From contig NC_050736.1 of NCBI RefSeq assembly GCF_014529535.1, forward strand, positions 4,774,001 through 4,838,000: a stretch of DNA of 64,000 nt, given 5' to 3'. Positions within the stretch are counted from its first letter, which is position 1. Each line of letters begins with the position of its first letter. Below are positions 30,493 to 42,517 of the stretch, piece by piece. The position numbers and the translations under genes are program-made. Below the pieces are notes generated by a model that did no database searches, was not told where the DNA came from, and saw only the letters and a list, made by a program, of their open reading frames with translations. The DNA comes from Bradysia coprophila. Taxonomy: Eukaryota; Arthropoda; Insecta; Diptera; Sciaridae.

Positions 30493-31173
30493 CTACCAAT
30501 AGTAGCTTCTTCGGCCATATCCCCCATATCCTCCATAACCACGTCTCCATCCGTATCCTGTAAAATATTTGCTGTAATACAGACCACTATCGTTAGATAT
30601 GATTCTTACCTCCATATCCTCCACCACCGTATCCTCCATAACCACCATAGCCTCGTCCATATCCTAATAATAACCAACATTTATTCAATTCTTTTGACAT
30701 TCATCGTTAATGAAAACTTACCCCCATATCCACCGTAACCATTATATCTACCACCCCATCCAGAGTATCCTAACCCATAGCCAAAACCAAAGGTTTCTGC
30801 TGGCTCTAAGCTTTCACCTTTAATGGCTTGAATATCCGGATTAAATGAACCTATCTCATCTTCGTCCAAAACAGGAGTAAGTGCTTCGTTGCTTCCTTTG
30901 TTTTCTAGTGCAGATATTGGAGGATCTTCATTAGAAATCTAGGGTGGAATTTAATTTAAAAAAATGATCAAAAAAAAGAATCGAATGAGTAATTATTATC
31001 ACTTTTATTTGTACGGGATCTCGTTGATTGACTGAATCGCTGGCAGGAAATGTAAGGGCAGCTCCAATCAGGGCAAAAATGAACAAGCAGCTGATCTAGA
31101 ATTGAGCAGATTTTTTGCACAATATTTTATCTTTACTTATTTAGTTCCAATGTAGAGTTTATACCTTTATCAT
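30493..31173 (-). CDS. Secreted acidic/Gly-Tyr-rich protein, five exons
   Basis: Exons on the minus strand: 31173-31165 (Met-Ile-Lys), 31095-31003, 30938-30722, 30663-30610, 30557-30493; 145 residues. The signal peptide MIKISCLFIFALIGAALT is split by a phase-0 intron after codon 3. An acidic middle region follows (NEDPPISALENKGSNEALTP; VLDEDEIGSFNPDIQ), then SLEPAETFGFGYGLGY and a tail of GYGGYGG units ending YGRRSYYW. The E-P-A-E-T-F-G-F-G motif resembles D-L-E-T-A-E-L-K-H-F-G-F-G of the 5864 gene, suggesting common descent. Exon 4 is 54 bp and both its junctions split a glycine codon in the same phase, so Gly-Tyr exons can be gained or skipped without frame change. Probable extracellular or cuticle role, inferred from composition. 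Confidence 0.82.
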
Positions 31174-31342
31174 TATGACTAACTTGTTTTGCAATTTGAA
31201 AAACAAATGAAAATTAGCACCTCACTGAGAATTTCCACAACGCAATGACAAAGAATAACAAAATCGATTTAGCACTGAACTTTTAATTAGACACAAGTGG
31301 TGGGTAATTTCAAACTGATTCCAGGACTAATAAATAGTTGAG

Positions 31343-31350
31343 CTTATATA
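31343..31350 (-). promoter_or_regulatory. TATA box candidate
   Basis: TATATAAG on the minus strand, 170 bp upstream of the start codon of the 30493-31173 gene. Confidence 0.4.
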
Positions 31351-31954
31351 CCCCAGGCCGAACGCAGTTGTTTTCATTTTACAGATTCACCGGTATGTGT
31401 GACGTTAAGCATCATTTGGAATAACGTGTGATGCAAGTAAGACTTGCAGAAAAAAGAAGAAGATGCAATGATAAATAAAGAATTACAACTAAAAGAACAT
31501 CAATTCATATGCATATATGCATGCAGTATGTGCGTAATTGGTTGTGAAAAAAAAATTGTTCATTGCACAGTGCACTTTAAAGAATCATCCGGTTATATTA
31601 ATAAAGTCTTCGTTAAGGCACAAAGAATAAATTCTTCGATCTTATGAAACTGGTTCTTTAGTTGGAAAGATCAATGAATTCTTATTATGATAATTTCTGA
31701 TGAATCACAACTGTTTCATTTATTGTCGCCTATATGGAAACTGACTAATTTTCGGTTTATTAGCACCGTGCTTTAGATAGCAGACTAAATGATAGATTAA
31801 ACTAAGTGCACAAGATGACGGCATGTTAGACCTCACTTTCATTTCAGTTCTAAGTTCCGATAGAATTATTGCGTAATGTAATGTACTTGTTTTCACAAAT
31901 GATTTTTAAGAAGTTATGAGTCTAATCATCAGACTAACGCAACACTAATTCTAG
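31351..31954. other. Intergenic, nothing recognised
   Basis: AT-rich; a 67-codon plus frame at 31444-31647 has no motif. Confidence 0.4.
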
Positions 31955-32158
31955 TAGCACGGCAGAGTAAAACCAGGCAGGAGCGGCTCATTTTTGAAAC
32001 GTCAAATAAGGGATACCTATACACTGTATGAAAATGAACTCAAATGAACACTGATGTAAATTGAATAATTTTATTCGCAAAAAGTAAGGCTACTAGATAA
32101 TTCAGGTACCTATTCAAACCAAGCGCTCCTGCCTGGTTTATTTTACTCTGCCGTGCTA
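31955..32158. repeat. MITE family C copy
   Basis: 204 bp. TAGCACGGCAGAGTAAAA at the left, followed by CCAGGCAGGAGCG, is inverted at the right (CGCTCCTGCCTGG, then TTTTACTCTGCCGTGCTA). The inner 'aaatgaacactgatgtaaatt' is shared with the copy at 39343. Confidence 0.8.
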
Positions 32159-33178
32159 GTTTATTATCTTAAATCCAATGTATCGCTTGATACATTCATG
32201 TCTGAAGTTTTACTTTGGTAAATTATATTCGACCAATATTTGTATGGGACGATCACTGGAATTTTTCCTGTTAGAAATATTTTCGATCACAAAAAATAGG
32301 AATCTGATCGCTAGAAAACAAGCATTTGATCGCTAAAAATGATAAATTTATCGAGTATGCTTCCTCCTACCTTATTTACCATCGCTTCGCTCTGGCTGCA
32401 AACTTTCGCTCTTAGTGGAATTTCCTATTTTCTCCCTGATGTGAACACAACGTTTTCATACTTGCGTTTTGCGAAAATCCGCATTTTTGTCAACTTTGAA
32501 GAAAATAAAATAAATAGCGGGTTTTGGTATTCATCCATTTTAAGTGAGATAATAATCATATTCTCACCCAATATGGCTGATCCAACATTTTAGGGGAGAA
32601 AATTATTATTTGTAGGTCTCGATACGTCACACGGAAAAGTACTTTCGGACTACAGTCGTTGTGACGTAAATGACTATTTCTCACGTAAGATGACGCCTCT
32701 CAGAAAGCCAACAAAACGCCTCTTCACAACGCTTCATAGTGGGCAAAATAAGGATTATAGCATCGCTAGCATGAAAAATCTCAAGTAAAGGAGTCATGCT
32801 TTCTTTATATACAATGTTAGGAGAAAGAGTAATGATTCCTTCTACAAAATGTGAAACGATCTTATGTTCTTAAGAATCGAGGCTTTGAATGTAGGTGAAG
32901 AAGTATTACGCTCCGATTACGCTCCGCTCTATCGCGTTCTATTTTTTTACTTGAAAACATTTCTTGTTAAATGCAGCCTGACTAGGTCTGATTATGGCCC
33001 ATTATTGGTCATTTTAATTACCGAATTTACCTAAATCTCCGATGCATTGGTTATTTACCTTTTACTACAATTTCGTATTTCTAACACCAATGCGCCAGTT
33101 TTTATTGGTTTGGGGTTGCTCAAAAATCGTCTTTTTGTAGTTTCAATAAAAGTTTATTTTTTTCAAAAATCTACTTTA
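32159..33178. other. Intergenic, part of a dispersed repeat only
   Basis: 32391-32475 matches the repeat at 26515-26660. The rest is AT-rich and unassigned. Confidence 0.4.
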
Positions 33179-34188
33179 TTAGTAACGTTGACCGCGTGAG
33201 GGTCCTCCATGGCCATGACCGCTGTGTTGATTATAACCGTATGCACCATCATGTCCACCATGTCCATGTCCATGTCCATGTGGATTGAAGCCACCGTGAC
33301 CACCATGTCCACTATGTGGATTATAGCCGCCACCATGACCACCATGTCCACCTTGGTCAAAGCCATTATTTCCGCCGCCACCAAATTGACCGTGTCCATT
33401 TTGTCCAAGAATGTGATTCTGACCTTGACCTCCATAACTATCATAACCGTTTTGACCACCTCCATATTGAGGCAATGCAGAAATTTGCATAACCATGGCT
33501 ACGAGTGCCACCAACTGTTAAGAGAATTACGTTCAGGTCAATTGGGTCAAAATTAGGTGAATTAGAACTAGAATTTTTATTTTAAAGATGGGATAATAAA
33601 CATTCGTTGATATTTCTGAGAACCGATTCATATGTCTATTGTTGCGAATTTCTCTATGAAAATTAATATTTTCAACTTCTTTAAAAAGTGATTTTTCATT
33701 ATTTTAAAACGTTTAATTTGAAAAGATAACTTTGTTTTAGTTTTAATTGATCCACGATATATTTACATGATCGTAATAACCACAAACGAAACTACATTTT
33801 TCTTTGAAATGAATAAATATTGCTTCAAATTTTCACGTTGGTAAACAATTCTATTTGGACACTTCACCTAGTTATTATGAACCTATAATGAACCTTTTTG
33901 ATGGTGAATTTATATTGATTCTTAAACTTTTAAATGGTATGCACTTCAGATGTTATTCCATCAATCCACATTTTCAAAGTTTACCCTGTATCTGTACTTT
34001 TTACACTACTAAACCACATCAATGTAAAATAACAAGAATTAATAGATTACTATGTATTTCAATTGATTAATTAAAATATTAGAGAGAGCCGCTGAATTTT
34101 TAATTAAACAAGAAACATTTCCCTATTATAAGCACAACTTATCAAGCTAATTTAAAATGAAATTTCCACGTACCACAATTTTGTTCAT
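33179..34188 (-). CDS. Secreted Gly/His-rich protein
   Basis: Two exons on the minus strand: 34188-34174 (Met-Asn-Lys-Ile-Val, donor GTG|gtacgtgg) and 33514-33179 (acceptor ctcttaacag), with a 659-bp phase-0 intron. The product is 116 residues. MNKIVLVALVAMVMQISA is a signal peptide; the mature part begins LPQYGGGQNGYDSYGGQGQN and continues with GHGGHGGG, FNPHGHGHGHGG and NQHSGHGHGG units. Histidine is very frequent. The antisense frames here are shadows of the repeat-rich coding strand. A TTTATT (AATAAA on the coding strand) lies 21 bases after the stop. Likely matrix or cuticle-associated; His-rich stretches can bind metal, but that is not shown here. Confidence 0.8.
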
Positions 34189-34589
34189 TTTTATAAAAAT
34201 TTGGTAAATTAAGTAAAGTTAAAAGTGAAAACCTTCTGATCGAATAATAAACTGGTTCGTATTTCATTTGAGCGTTGCTTAAATAGAGAAAAATGTAACT
34301 TGCGTTCAAATAATCCGTGATTTAACGACAACAAACAAACCAAAACATTAACAGTATTGACCTGCGATAACCGACCGAGAATTGAAACCGAAAACATTGA
34401 TAGAAGAAGCGATTTGCAAAATGCTTTTTTTTAAAATACAAGTTACATAACCGCTCGTTGGAGAACAAAATATGTTGTGGTTATCAGTGTCTCAATTTAT
34501 ATGGCAATAATGACGAAATCATTTTTAAGCGTGACGAAAATCAATATTATGTTAAAAGTCTGCACAAGCGGAAAAAAAGTCAGTACCAC

Positions 34590-34862
34590 TCGAGGGCAAC
34601 ATCCATAAAGGACTTATCTCCGATTTCTCAGAAACTAATGAACCGATTTTGACACACTTTTTGTAAAGGTAGTAAGAAGTTATAACTTTTGAGTCTGACT
34701 TAAATTTCAGTGGAATTTTTCGTCGTATTTTCTAGTTTCTTCAGTTGTGGCCGATTGACTTCATGTCGGGCTCAAAAATCATTACTTTTTACTACCTTTC
34801 AGTCGTTGGTTCAATCGTTTCTGAGACATCGGAGATATGCCCTTTAGTGATGTTGTCCTCGA
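34590..34862. repeat. Foldback family E, short copy
   Basis: TCGAGGGCAACATCCATAAA, then GGACTTATCTCCGATTTCTC, is inverted at the right (GAGACATCGGAGATATGCCC, then ATGTTGTCCTCGA). The arms are about 100 bp. Inner 'aggtagtaa..agtta' and 'ttactttttactacctttca' also pair. A longer copy is at 50336. Confidence 0.75.
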
Positions 34863-35137
34863 TATAGAAGACTGTAACAGGCAATAATGCCAATAGGTTG
34901 AAAATTATCCATTTTTTTTTCATTAAAAAACGTTCTTGTGAAACACAAAAACACAAGAACCAAGAACTTTTGAAAATACAAACACAAAACGTAATCTACG
35001 TTTTTGTTTGGTATTTAAAAGTACATATTCCAATTCATAAGTCGACTTTTTTATCAATGAAGTAGCAATGTATGAAGAATTGAATAATCTTCTACTGAAC
35101 AAAAAAAAAACGGTGGTTGAGACTATCTTATGCATAT
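34863..35137. other. Intergenic, nothing recognised
   Basis: AT-rich, with A-rich runs; no feature supported. Confidence 0.35.
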
Positions 35138-35143
35138 TTTATT
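35138..35143 (-). terminator. Polyadenylation signal candidate
   Basis: AATAAA on the minus strand, 148 bases beyond the stop of the 35291-36803 gene. Confidence 0.45.
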
Positions 35144-35290
35144 GGACAACAAATTATACAAAGTATACGAATTTCTATATCACACTGTTTTTGTAGACAC
35201 ATCAATCTTTCAATCGTTATGTCGTCATCTACAATAACACCAATACGTACACAAGTCTACAAATTAGTTAGTTGGAGAACATTTTCATTA

Positions 35291-36803
35291 TTAACGACCA
35301 TATCCTCCTTTGTGAGAACCGCCGCCGTAGCCTCCAGCACTTGCTGCACCAGATGATGCAGCTCCACCATATCCTCCGTAGCCATTCAAACCGCCTCCAT
35401 GACCACCTCCGTGACCAGCATCATGTCCGCCTCCTCCATAACCATTGAGTCCACTACCTCCACCATGGCCACCATGTCCACCTTGACCGCCATGTCCAGA
35501 TCCACCGTATCCTCCACTAGGTCCGCCTCCTCCAAATCCACTATCTCCGTAGCCTTTAAGTAAAACAAAAAAAATAATGAAAAATTTTGCAATTTTCGTA
35601 TTTTATCGGTCGTACTGTTTCTATTATATTTATCTAGTCGTAATTTGAGTCTTTATTTGGGAAACACTTGCGTCTTTTTAGAGAGACAAACTTTAAGGTA
35701 AACTATACTTACCATGTCCACCACCACCACCTCCTCCTCCACCACCGCCGCCGCCACCGCCGAATCCTGCAATGAGAACAAAGATTAGTCACGACACGAT
35801 TTTTCTAAAACGTTTAAGTTAACAACGAACGATTTACGTTAAAAGATTTGTGTTTATTACTTATTATTATTGATTTAAACCGAAGCTATTTCTTGAACAA
35901 ACTTATAATTACTCAATATTCCTATGACTGATTATACAGACTTGCTATTGTACTCTTTTGGTTTTTAATTTTGTATATCATTTGTGCATCAAGGAATTCG
36001 TAAGTTACTTGAGATAAATGGAAATAAATGCATTGGTTGCCAGCATTTTTCATTTAATACATTTTCAAATTCCAAATTCTGATGAGTTTCAGAATATCAG
36101 TTGACATAAAAACATAAAAATGAACAAAGAGAGTTTCAGAAAATTGAAGAAATAAATTCGATAATTTGTTACTAATGTAGTGGAACATTAGATCAGCTAT
36201 TAGTTCATTTTCAAAGTCTGATATAAGTAATGTGAATACAAAAAATTGAAATCGAAGTCGCATAATTTCGCAAACTATTCAATTCACGTAATTACCTTGC
36301 AGACCGCCAGATCCATGTCCACCAGATCCATGTCCACTGGATCCATGACCACCACCATGTCCTGCATCTCCTAAAGCAGCTCCATGTCCTCCATTTCCAA
36401 GTCCACCACCTCCAAATCCTCCGTGATCTCCTCCACTTCCTCCAAAGCCGCCTTGATTACCACCGCCGAATGAACCTGCACTTGCACTTGCTGACGCTTG
36501 AGCACTTGCTCCTCCATATCCTCCGCCATATCCCGAATTACCGCCGCCGCCACCACCATTATATCCACCTCCTCCCGGACGTGCAACAGCAACTGCTATT
36601 ACGATAGCTAACACATAAATTGTTCTCTAGAAACAAATAGAATTTAAGAATTTATTTGTTTTGTTTAATTCAAAGATAAACGGATAAGCCACAAATCATT
36701 TAGAATAGCAATAAACTATCAACATTCACATTCATTTAAATCACAAATTTTATTACGAACGTTTATCCATTAGATTAATTTTATTTTCTCTTACCAAGAA
36801 CAT
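35291..36803 (-). CDS. Secreted glycine-rich protein, four exons
   Basis: Exons on the minus strand: 36803-36795 (Met-Phe-Leu), 36626-36296, 35766-35713, 35553-35291; 218 residues. The signal peptide MFLRTIYVLAIVIAVAVA is split by a phase-0 intron. The mature protein is largely glycine with Ser/Ala/His/Tyr: ASAQASASASAGSFGGG, GGDHGGFGGGGLGNGGHG, a 54-bp exon that is almost pure polyglycine ending GHG, then GYGGSGHGGQGGHGGHGG and a tail GGGSHKGGYGR. The internal junctions all split a glycine codon in phase 1, so exons are modular. The family resembles insect glycine-rich cuticle or structural proteins; no chitin-binding R&R domain is seen. The composition means homology searches will be noisy. 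Confidence 0.85.
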
Positions 36804-36852
36804 TTTGTTTCTCACTTATCCAAACTGATCAAAATTTGTGGCTGTACCACGG

Positions 36853-36859
36853 TTTTATA
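36853..36859 (-). promoter_or_regulatory. TATA box candidate
   Basis: TATAAAA on the minus strand, about 50 bp upstream of the start codon of the 35291-36803 gene, giving a short leader. Confidence 0.55.
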
Positions 36860-38575
36860 CCAAAATCATCTCAAGGTTAAAAAACTATATTCAGCCCATA
36901 TTCACACATACAACCTGAAAATTAATTTGAAGAACAAGGCATAAAGGTGTACATAATTCCCATACCTAGAATTTCCATTATTGCTTTGAAAAGATCTTCG
37001 CAATTTTCAAAGTAGTTGTTACGGAAAAAAAGTGCAAATAATGTTCTAGACATAATAAAATAAATCATTATCTTCATTGCTAATTTAACTGGTTTTACTC
37101 ACAACACTTTTTTTTAAGCTTAATTGAACTTAAAAATGAATTCAATATTTACTCTGGCCATCGCTTGTATGCTCAGTTTTTAAAGTCATTAACTTACTAG
37201 AATTTGGGTAAATTTAAACAAAAAATGATTTGGTCAATACGAAAATGATGCTTCTAATATTGACTTGAGTGTATGCAGACAATGATGGCAAACGACATCG
37301 CGGAAGCTCTAGAAAAGAAATAGCATAACAATGTCCACAATAAAGTTTTTATATCAAACAACTTAACAATTCAATTCAGCAATTTGATTTTTTTTTATTG
37401 CACGTAAGTTCTTGTACTAACAGTCTATTCTTGATTATCTGGCATTAAGCCGTCATCACTACCATACACATTATTTTGTAATACATAAAAAATGGGACAC
37501 GTTTTACAAATACTTCTGTAACACAAGCAGTAAATTTGCCCTGAATAATTAGACATTCAACAAAAACATTTCTGCCTTTACGTCTTTTGAATGTGAATTT
37601 TTTGCCAGGTCAACAGGGTATCTTCATAGTTGTTGTCTTACTATTACTAGTCATTTTTTTGTTATAGAAAAATATTTAAGAAGTATATCTATATACACCA
37701 CTCAAAACAACAGGTATCTTTAAGCATTGCATCAATTTTTTATTAAAATAGAATTCAGAACTTAGAAGTTGAAATTTACAATTTAAAATTGGCTACAGTT
37801 TCACATAAGAACATTTCAGAAATACTTTTTTTTTATTGCAAATCATGATTGCAATTAGACAAGAAAAATAACATAAATTAACCGGTTTCTCTTGGTATCA
37901 TTTTTTGTTTATTTGGACAGAGTTCTAAAACAAATGATTTTATCCATTACATGATTGGTTGTAGAATACTAAGCAATTTCAAGTTATTTTAAGTTTGCCG
38001 CAATTTGCTGAAAAAAATACATTAGGAGTAATTAGATACCACTCGGTACTCTTATATCGATTCATATCAGTTGTGTTCTTCAGAGTTTATCATCTTTCTC
38101 CTTTTTTATATAGTCATTCAATTCTTAAAGTTTCATGATCTTTGACGATTAAGACGTGTAGAGTATACGGTAACTCTGGGGAAAAAAAATTCCCACATCC
38201 CAGTGGGATGATCCCACCGTATATTGATATATCTCTATATTTGGCACCTTTTCACATTTTGATTTTGCGGTAGACCAAAAACCAGTCAATTTTCGATTTT
38301 TTTGACAATCTTAGTTTCTGGCCATGACCTTTCAGAATTGCTATGGTTACCCAAAAAAAGTACAAACAATTTTTCATACAAATTTGAACCACCCCAAACT
38401 TATGTTAATGTTAGTATATCACATAAGTGTATCGCACACAATATCCAATATGTAAAAATGGAGATTTTAGATAGTACTACAACCCGAGTATTGGGACGAT
38501 CAAGAAGTGCTTTCTTTAAGTTATCGCTTCACTTTTAATATATATTTTTTTTAATTTCTGTTTACATTACTAAAG
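36860..38575. other. Intergenic, nothing recognised
   Basis: AT-rich. A small GGGA/TCCC inverted run occurs near 38190-38215. No exon or element supported. Confidence 0.4.
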
Positions 38576-38700
38576 TTCAGATTCAGTTCAGATTGATTTA
38601 AATTTTATCTGGATCTGAATCTCAAAATTTCAGATCGAATTTTTCAGATTCATTTCAGATCTGGTCTGAAAATTTTCAGATTAGTCTGATCTGTTCCGAG
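38576..38700. repeat. Degenerate TTCAGAT-rich simple repeat
   Basis: (T)TCAGAT(T/C) and its inverse ATCTGAA recur a dozen times over 125 bp, often as 'tttcagatt'. Low-complexity tandem. Confidence 0.5.
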
Positions 38701-38985
38701 CTTTATACCATTAGTGTACTTTGTGTTTACATACAATTTGATAAGCAACTGCAAATATGATGATTTCAGTGAGTTATGATGTAACAAACAGTCAATGATA
38801 TTTTTCTCACTTAGTCATCAAACAAAACAAAAGTGCAATAATTGATCGGAGTCAACAACAATAATTAATCACTGTGATAGTTAGCATAATAAACCTTAAA
38901 CGATTTTGCATTCATTTCATTTTGGAAAAGGGGATTTTCAGACTTCTAATTAAATTATTTGATTTAATACATTTGATATACGCTG

Positions 38986-39212
38986 CTCACTGAAATTAAA
39001 AGGGACTGCTACATTCTCATCTGCTAATTCAACTATTTGAGCGTTGTACTCGTAATGTTGAAACAGCAATTGAAAAAGAAAAAGTTAAATTGACTTTCAA
39101 AATTGACAAGCCAACCTTTTGAATTGCTGATTCAACATTACGATTACGAGTACAACGTTCAAATAGTTGAATTAGCAGATCAGAATGTAGGTGTCCCTTC
39201 TATTTTCAGTAG
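38986..39212. repeat. Foldback element, 227 bp
   Basis: CTCACTGAAATTAAAAGGGA at the left, continuing through ATCTGCTAATTCAACTATTT and GAGCGTTGTACTCG, is inverted at the right (ACGAGTACAACGTTC, AAATAGTTGAATTAGCAGAT, TCCCTTCTATTTTCAGTAG). The arms are about 85 bp with few mismatches. Confidence 0.75.
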
Positions 39213-39342
39213 GGTATCTTAGGGCCTTAGGGCCTAAAGTAGTGGGGCTTAAAAGCTGATGAAGGAGTTTAAGTCTTCTAAAAATGGCGATAAATTAAGT
39301 AATATACTTGTCATAATTTGAAGAAGAAGAAACTTAGACCGA

Positions 39343-39475
39343 AGCACGACGGAGTAAAACCAGGCAGGAGCTGTTCATTTTCTCAAATGAACACTGACAT
39401 AAATTATTTTAAATTCATATCGCAAAATACAAGGTCCATAGTCAAATCAAGTGCTACTCCCCGGTTTTACTCTGA
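39343..39475. repeat. MITE family C copy, diverged
   Basis: AGCACGACGGAGTAAAACCA at the left and GTTTTACTCTG at the right, with the shared inner 'tcaaatgaacactgacataaatt'. The right end has lost its last bases. Confidence 0.65.
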
Positions 39476-39511
39476 TTGATCAAAGGAAATACCAGACTAA
39501 ATAGTTATACT

Positions 39512-39545
39512 AGCTATATACTTGCCGTCTGTTAAAGGTTAAAAA
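39512..39545. repeat. Family B right end
   Basis: GCCGTCTGTTAAAGGTTAA at 39525-39543 matches the family B terminal repeat plus TTAA. No partner end was seen within a few hundred bases. Confidence 0.45.
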
Positions 39546-39870
39546 CGTTTACATTCGCCTTTGATCGAAAGTACGACTTTGAATCGAATTCACATATTTA
39601 AAAAATGTCAAAATGTTCCACACTCACCAAATAAACAAATTCATTTTTCAGTTCGAGACTGACTGTAAAATAAATTGGAATTCATTTTTCAGTGCAAGGC
39701 TGACTGAAAAGAGAGATGCGGTTCATTTCCCTATGTATACTGTATGATACAAATCGGTCATTCATAATGTAGTAGACATAGCAAAGCGCAAACTGAGCGC
39801 ATTCTCTCTTCATACACGAACGTTGTCAAAAATCGGTCAGCCATGTTATTGCAATATTTTTGTGTGTTAT

Positions 39871-39999
39871 CAACGCACTTCAAGCGAAAGTGGTACTCTA
39901 AATAGGGTGTTGAAACTTGACAGTGGGGATGAAATTTCATACAAAATAGTACTCTATTTGTCAGGTGTCAATCGAAGCACTTTTGCTTGGAGTGCGTTG
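39871..39999. repeat. MITE family A copy with perfect 7-bp duplication
   Basis: 129 bp. Ends CAACGCACTTCAAGC and GCTTGGAGTGCGTTG (one mismatch). GTGTTAT flanks both sides exactly (39864-39870 and 40000-40006). Inner 'tacaaaatagtactctattt' as in other copies. Confidence 0.9.
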
Positions 40000-42448
40000 G
40001 TGTTATTGAAGTGATCGGCATATTTTCCGTTGGTTTAGTGCTCAGTTTCTAAGAGACGTATGTTCTTCGCGTGGATGAGTTGTTTACAATCAATTTATAA
40101 GAATCGCAAAAACTTTTAATTGAATATACCAAATTTACGAAGAATTATAACAAAACCGTAAAAATCGAATTAACTAACAAATCATTTGCTCCCAAATGAT
40201 GCGCATTTCGAACTTAAAGACAACAAAAAATTCATATCACTTCTGACCCATAACAAAGTCGTGTTTACGAGTGAAATACATGGAAGAACCGAAAACTACA
40301 TTTTTAATTGCTAATTTACGCAAGGTTTTTTATACGAAATGATTTCAAAATAATTTTTTGTCGGGGAATCACAATTCGTTCCATGAGCTGTAGACCTCTT
40401 GTGATTCTAAGTAGTCAACATGATCAACAATTCGTATTTATTTCGTGATACTTTGTGATTGTGGTTTCTCATTCAAAAACATCAGCTAGCGGGACGTATA
40501 TCTTTATGATTGATTTCAACTTACCAAAAATATACTCCGATAGAGAGTAGGGTGGGTTGTATTTTCATTTTGTTTTTATTTTAAAAGGCCTGGCCCAGGC
40601 TGTACTTAGAATTGACCAAGGAATCCGAAACAGCAAAACATTTTTTTTTAAATTGATTTTTGGCTGATTTTTGATTTTCCGGGTAGTAGCATGAAATTGC
40701 AAAAAATGTTGACTGATATCTCGGACATTTGGGAACAGAAGGCATTACTGCTAACTGTAGTTAATAGCTGAGGAGTCCAGCCATAAAGACCATAAGAACG
40801 TTGTTGATCTTCGCCTTCACTCGGGCAGAGTAACTCTGTCAGTGTTCCCAACTAAGACTTTTCGACCAAAATTTTCAACTTTTTTGCAAATAAAATCGAC
40901 AAAACACGGCATAATATGTCGTGTGAGGTATGTCTGGACAGGTAATCTCGTAGAGAATCCATTGCAGAGAAGTTTGATGATAACGAGTTAAAGAAACTCC
41001 CAGGAACTCTGTTTTCGAAGCACAAAGTTGGCAATTTTTGAGTGGGCACCATACTCTACCACCCGTTCAATTAGCATGAATTTGTGTTTACCATTGTGTA
41101 GTTACTATTCTTAGCTTGGTTGCATATAATCTAGCTTGGTTGCATTGAAAAATGTCATAGTTCCATTCGGTAATGAATTCTACTCATGCGAAGCACATGA
41201 CCTGCGACTTAAACCAGAATGTTTTCACAGCGAATATTAATCTGGTCTTACGAATTGTACAACCACATAACAGCGAATGGTATAATTTCTGTGTGGCTCC
41301 TACTTCATCAGAAGCCAAAGCAGCACAAATTCTTTTATCTTTTTTTCAGTACGTTGTCCAACTTCACTTTGGACATACAGGACAACTTGTTCAGCGAATT
41401 TTTGATCGTCTTATTAAAGCTTTAGTAACCTACCAGTCAAGACGTGTGTTCCTTGTTACTAGAAATTAATTTAAATTTTGTGTTCAACTTATTTATTTGG
41501 TATCAATTAATTTCGAATACAATGGCTGCTAAAATTGCTGTAAGTATTTTCGATGAAATGTTCACAGTGGTTTCTATGAAGGAATTGTTGAATATTGAAA
41601 ACAACAAAGCCTACGATTTGTATCGAAATACAAAGTTTTAAAGAGACTCATAAAGCATGGCGTTTAATGGAATGAGAAACGTGACTTTGGATTCGAAATT
41701 TCTCTGAATATTTTATTCGAATTTCTATTTCATTCTAATAAAGTACTGCGCAATTACAGACAGATTTACACAAATACATCGAATTCTAAATTAATTGGAG
41801 ATTTAATTTCATAATTAAAATGAAGAAATTGAATTAAAATCAGCTGCTTAGGATGAACTACCCTTGCAATTTACATTCATTTCAGAAATTTTTTAGAAAC
41901 CGACAATATCAAAGGTTTACGTGTACCAAGGTCACATCAAAAAAATGTGTCTCGCATTGTTTCGATTAAATAATGGGAACATTCGCTTTGTTCAAGACTT
42001 ATGAACTTGAACAAGGTCAATCAATTCAGTTGTTCTTACAGATTTTCAAAAAGTTTGTAATTCCAATGAAACTTTTGACTGAAAAATTGACACGATGATT
42101 CAAAGCGGACGAGAATCTAACTATTTCGATTCTGTGAATTTATTTAATTGACTTGTATAGCAGAAAATTTGAGAATCGATTCTGAGAATTATACAATTGC
42201 GATTAGCGATTAGTGCAAATTTAGTTTGGGGAAGGAAACCTAAGAAGATTTTTCTGTGTCAGCGATTGATGAAATCTTATAGTTTGTCAATAACAAAAAT
42301 AGTTTACATAACTCAACGATGATTCGGTTTAAATTCGCTTATCGCTCACATACTACTACACAATTTGACCGATTTATTGATAGCAATTAGCAACATCGAT
42401 TATTATACTATCTGCTGATGTTCTACAAAATTTTCCAAGATTCTTTAG
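40000..42448. other. Intergenic; a less AT-rich stretch at 40.6-41.5 kb is unexplained
   Basis: 40640-41470 is more balanced in base composition than its flanks and holds frames on both strands (minus 40648-40851 and 40852-41052, separated by a single stop; plus 41173-41469). None shows a domain I recognise, and no splice-consistent model was found. It may be an old element or dead gene. The remainder is AT-rich. Confidence 0.35.
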
Positions 42449-42455
42449 TATAAAA
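42449..42455 (+). promoter_or_regulatory. TATA box
   Basis: TATAAAA, with an initiator-like TCAGTG about 38 bp downstream (42487-42492), upstream of the start codon at 42518. Confidence 0.6.
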
Positions 42456-42517
42456 GGAAACTGAATTAATAGTCAGACAATTAATAGTCAGTGAACACTA
42501 ACAGCTATCGCGTCAAA

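Noticed and set aside
33163-33556. Long Met/Val/Thr-rich frames on both strands over the Gly/His-rich exon
   Set aside because: Frame-shifted readings of GGN/CAY repeats; only the frame with MNKIV plus signal peptide is consistent with splicing.
35386-36592. Val/Asp/Met-rich minus frames in the 35291 gene
   Set aside because: Alternative phases of the glycine-rich exons; the phase that joins all four exons is the Gly-rich one.
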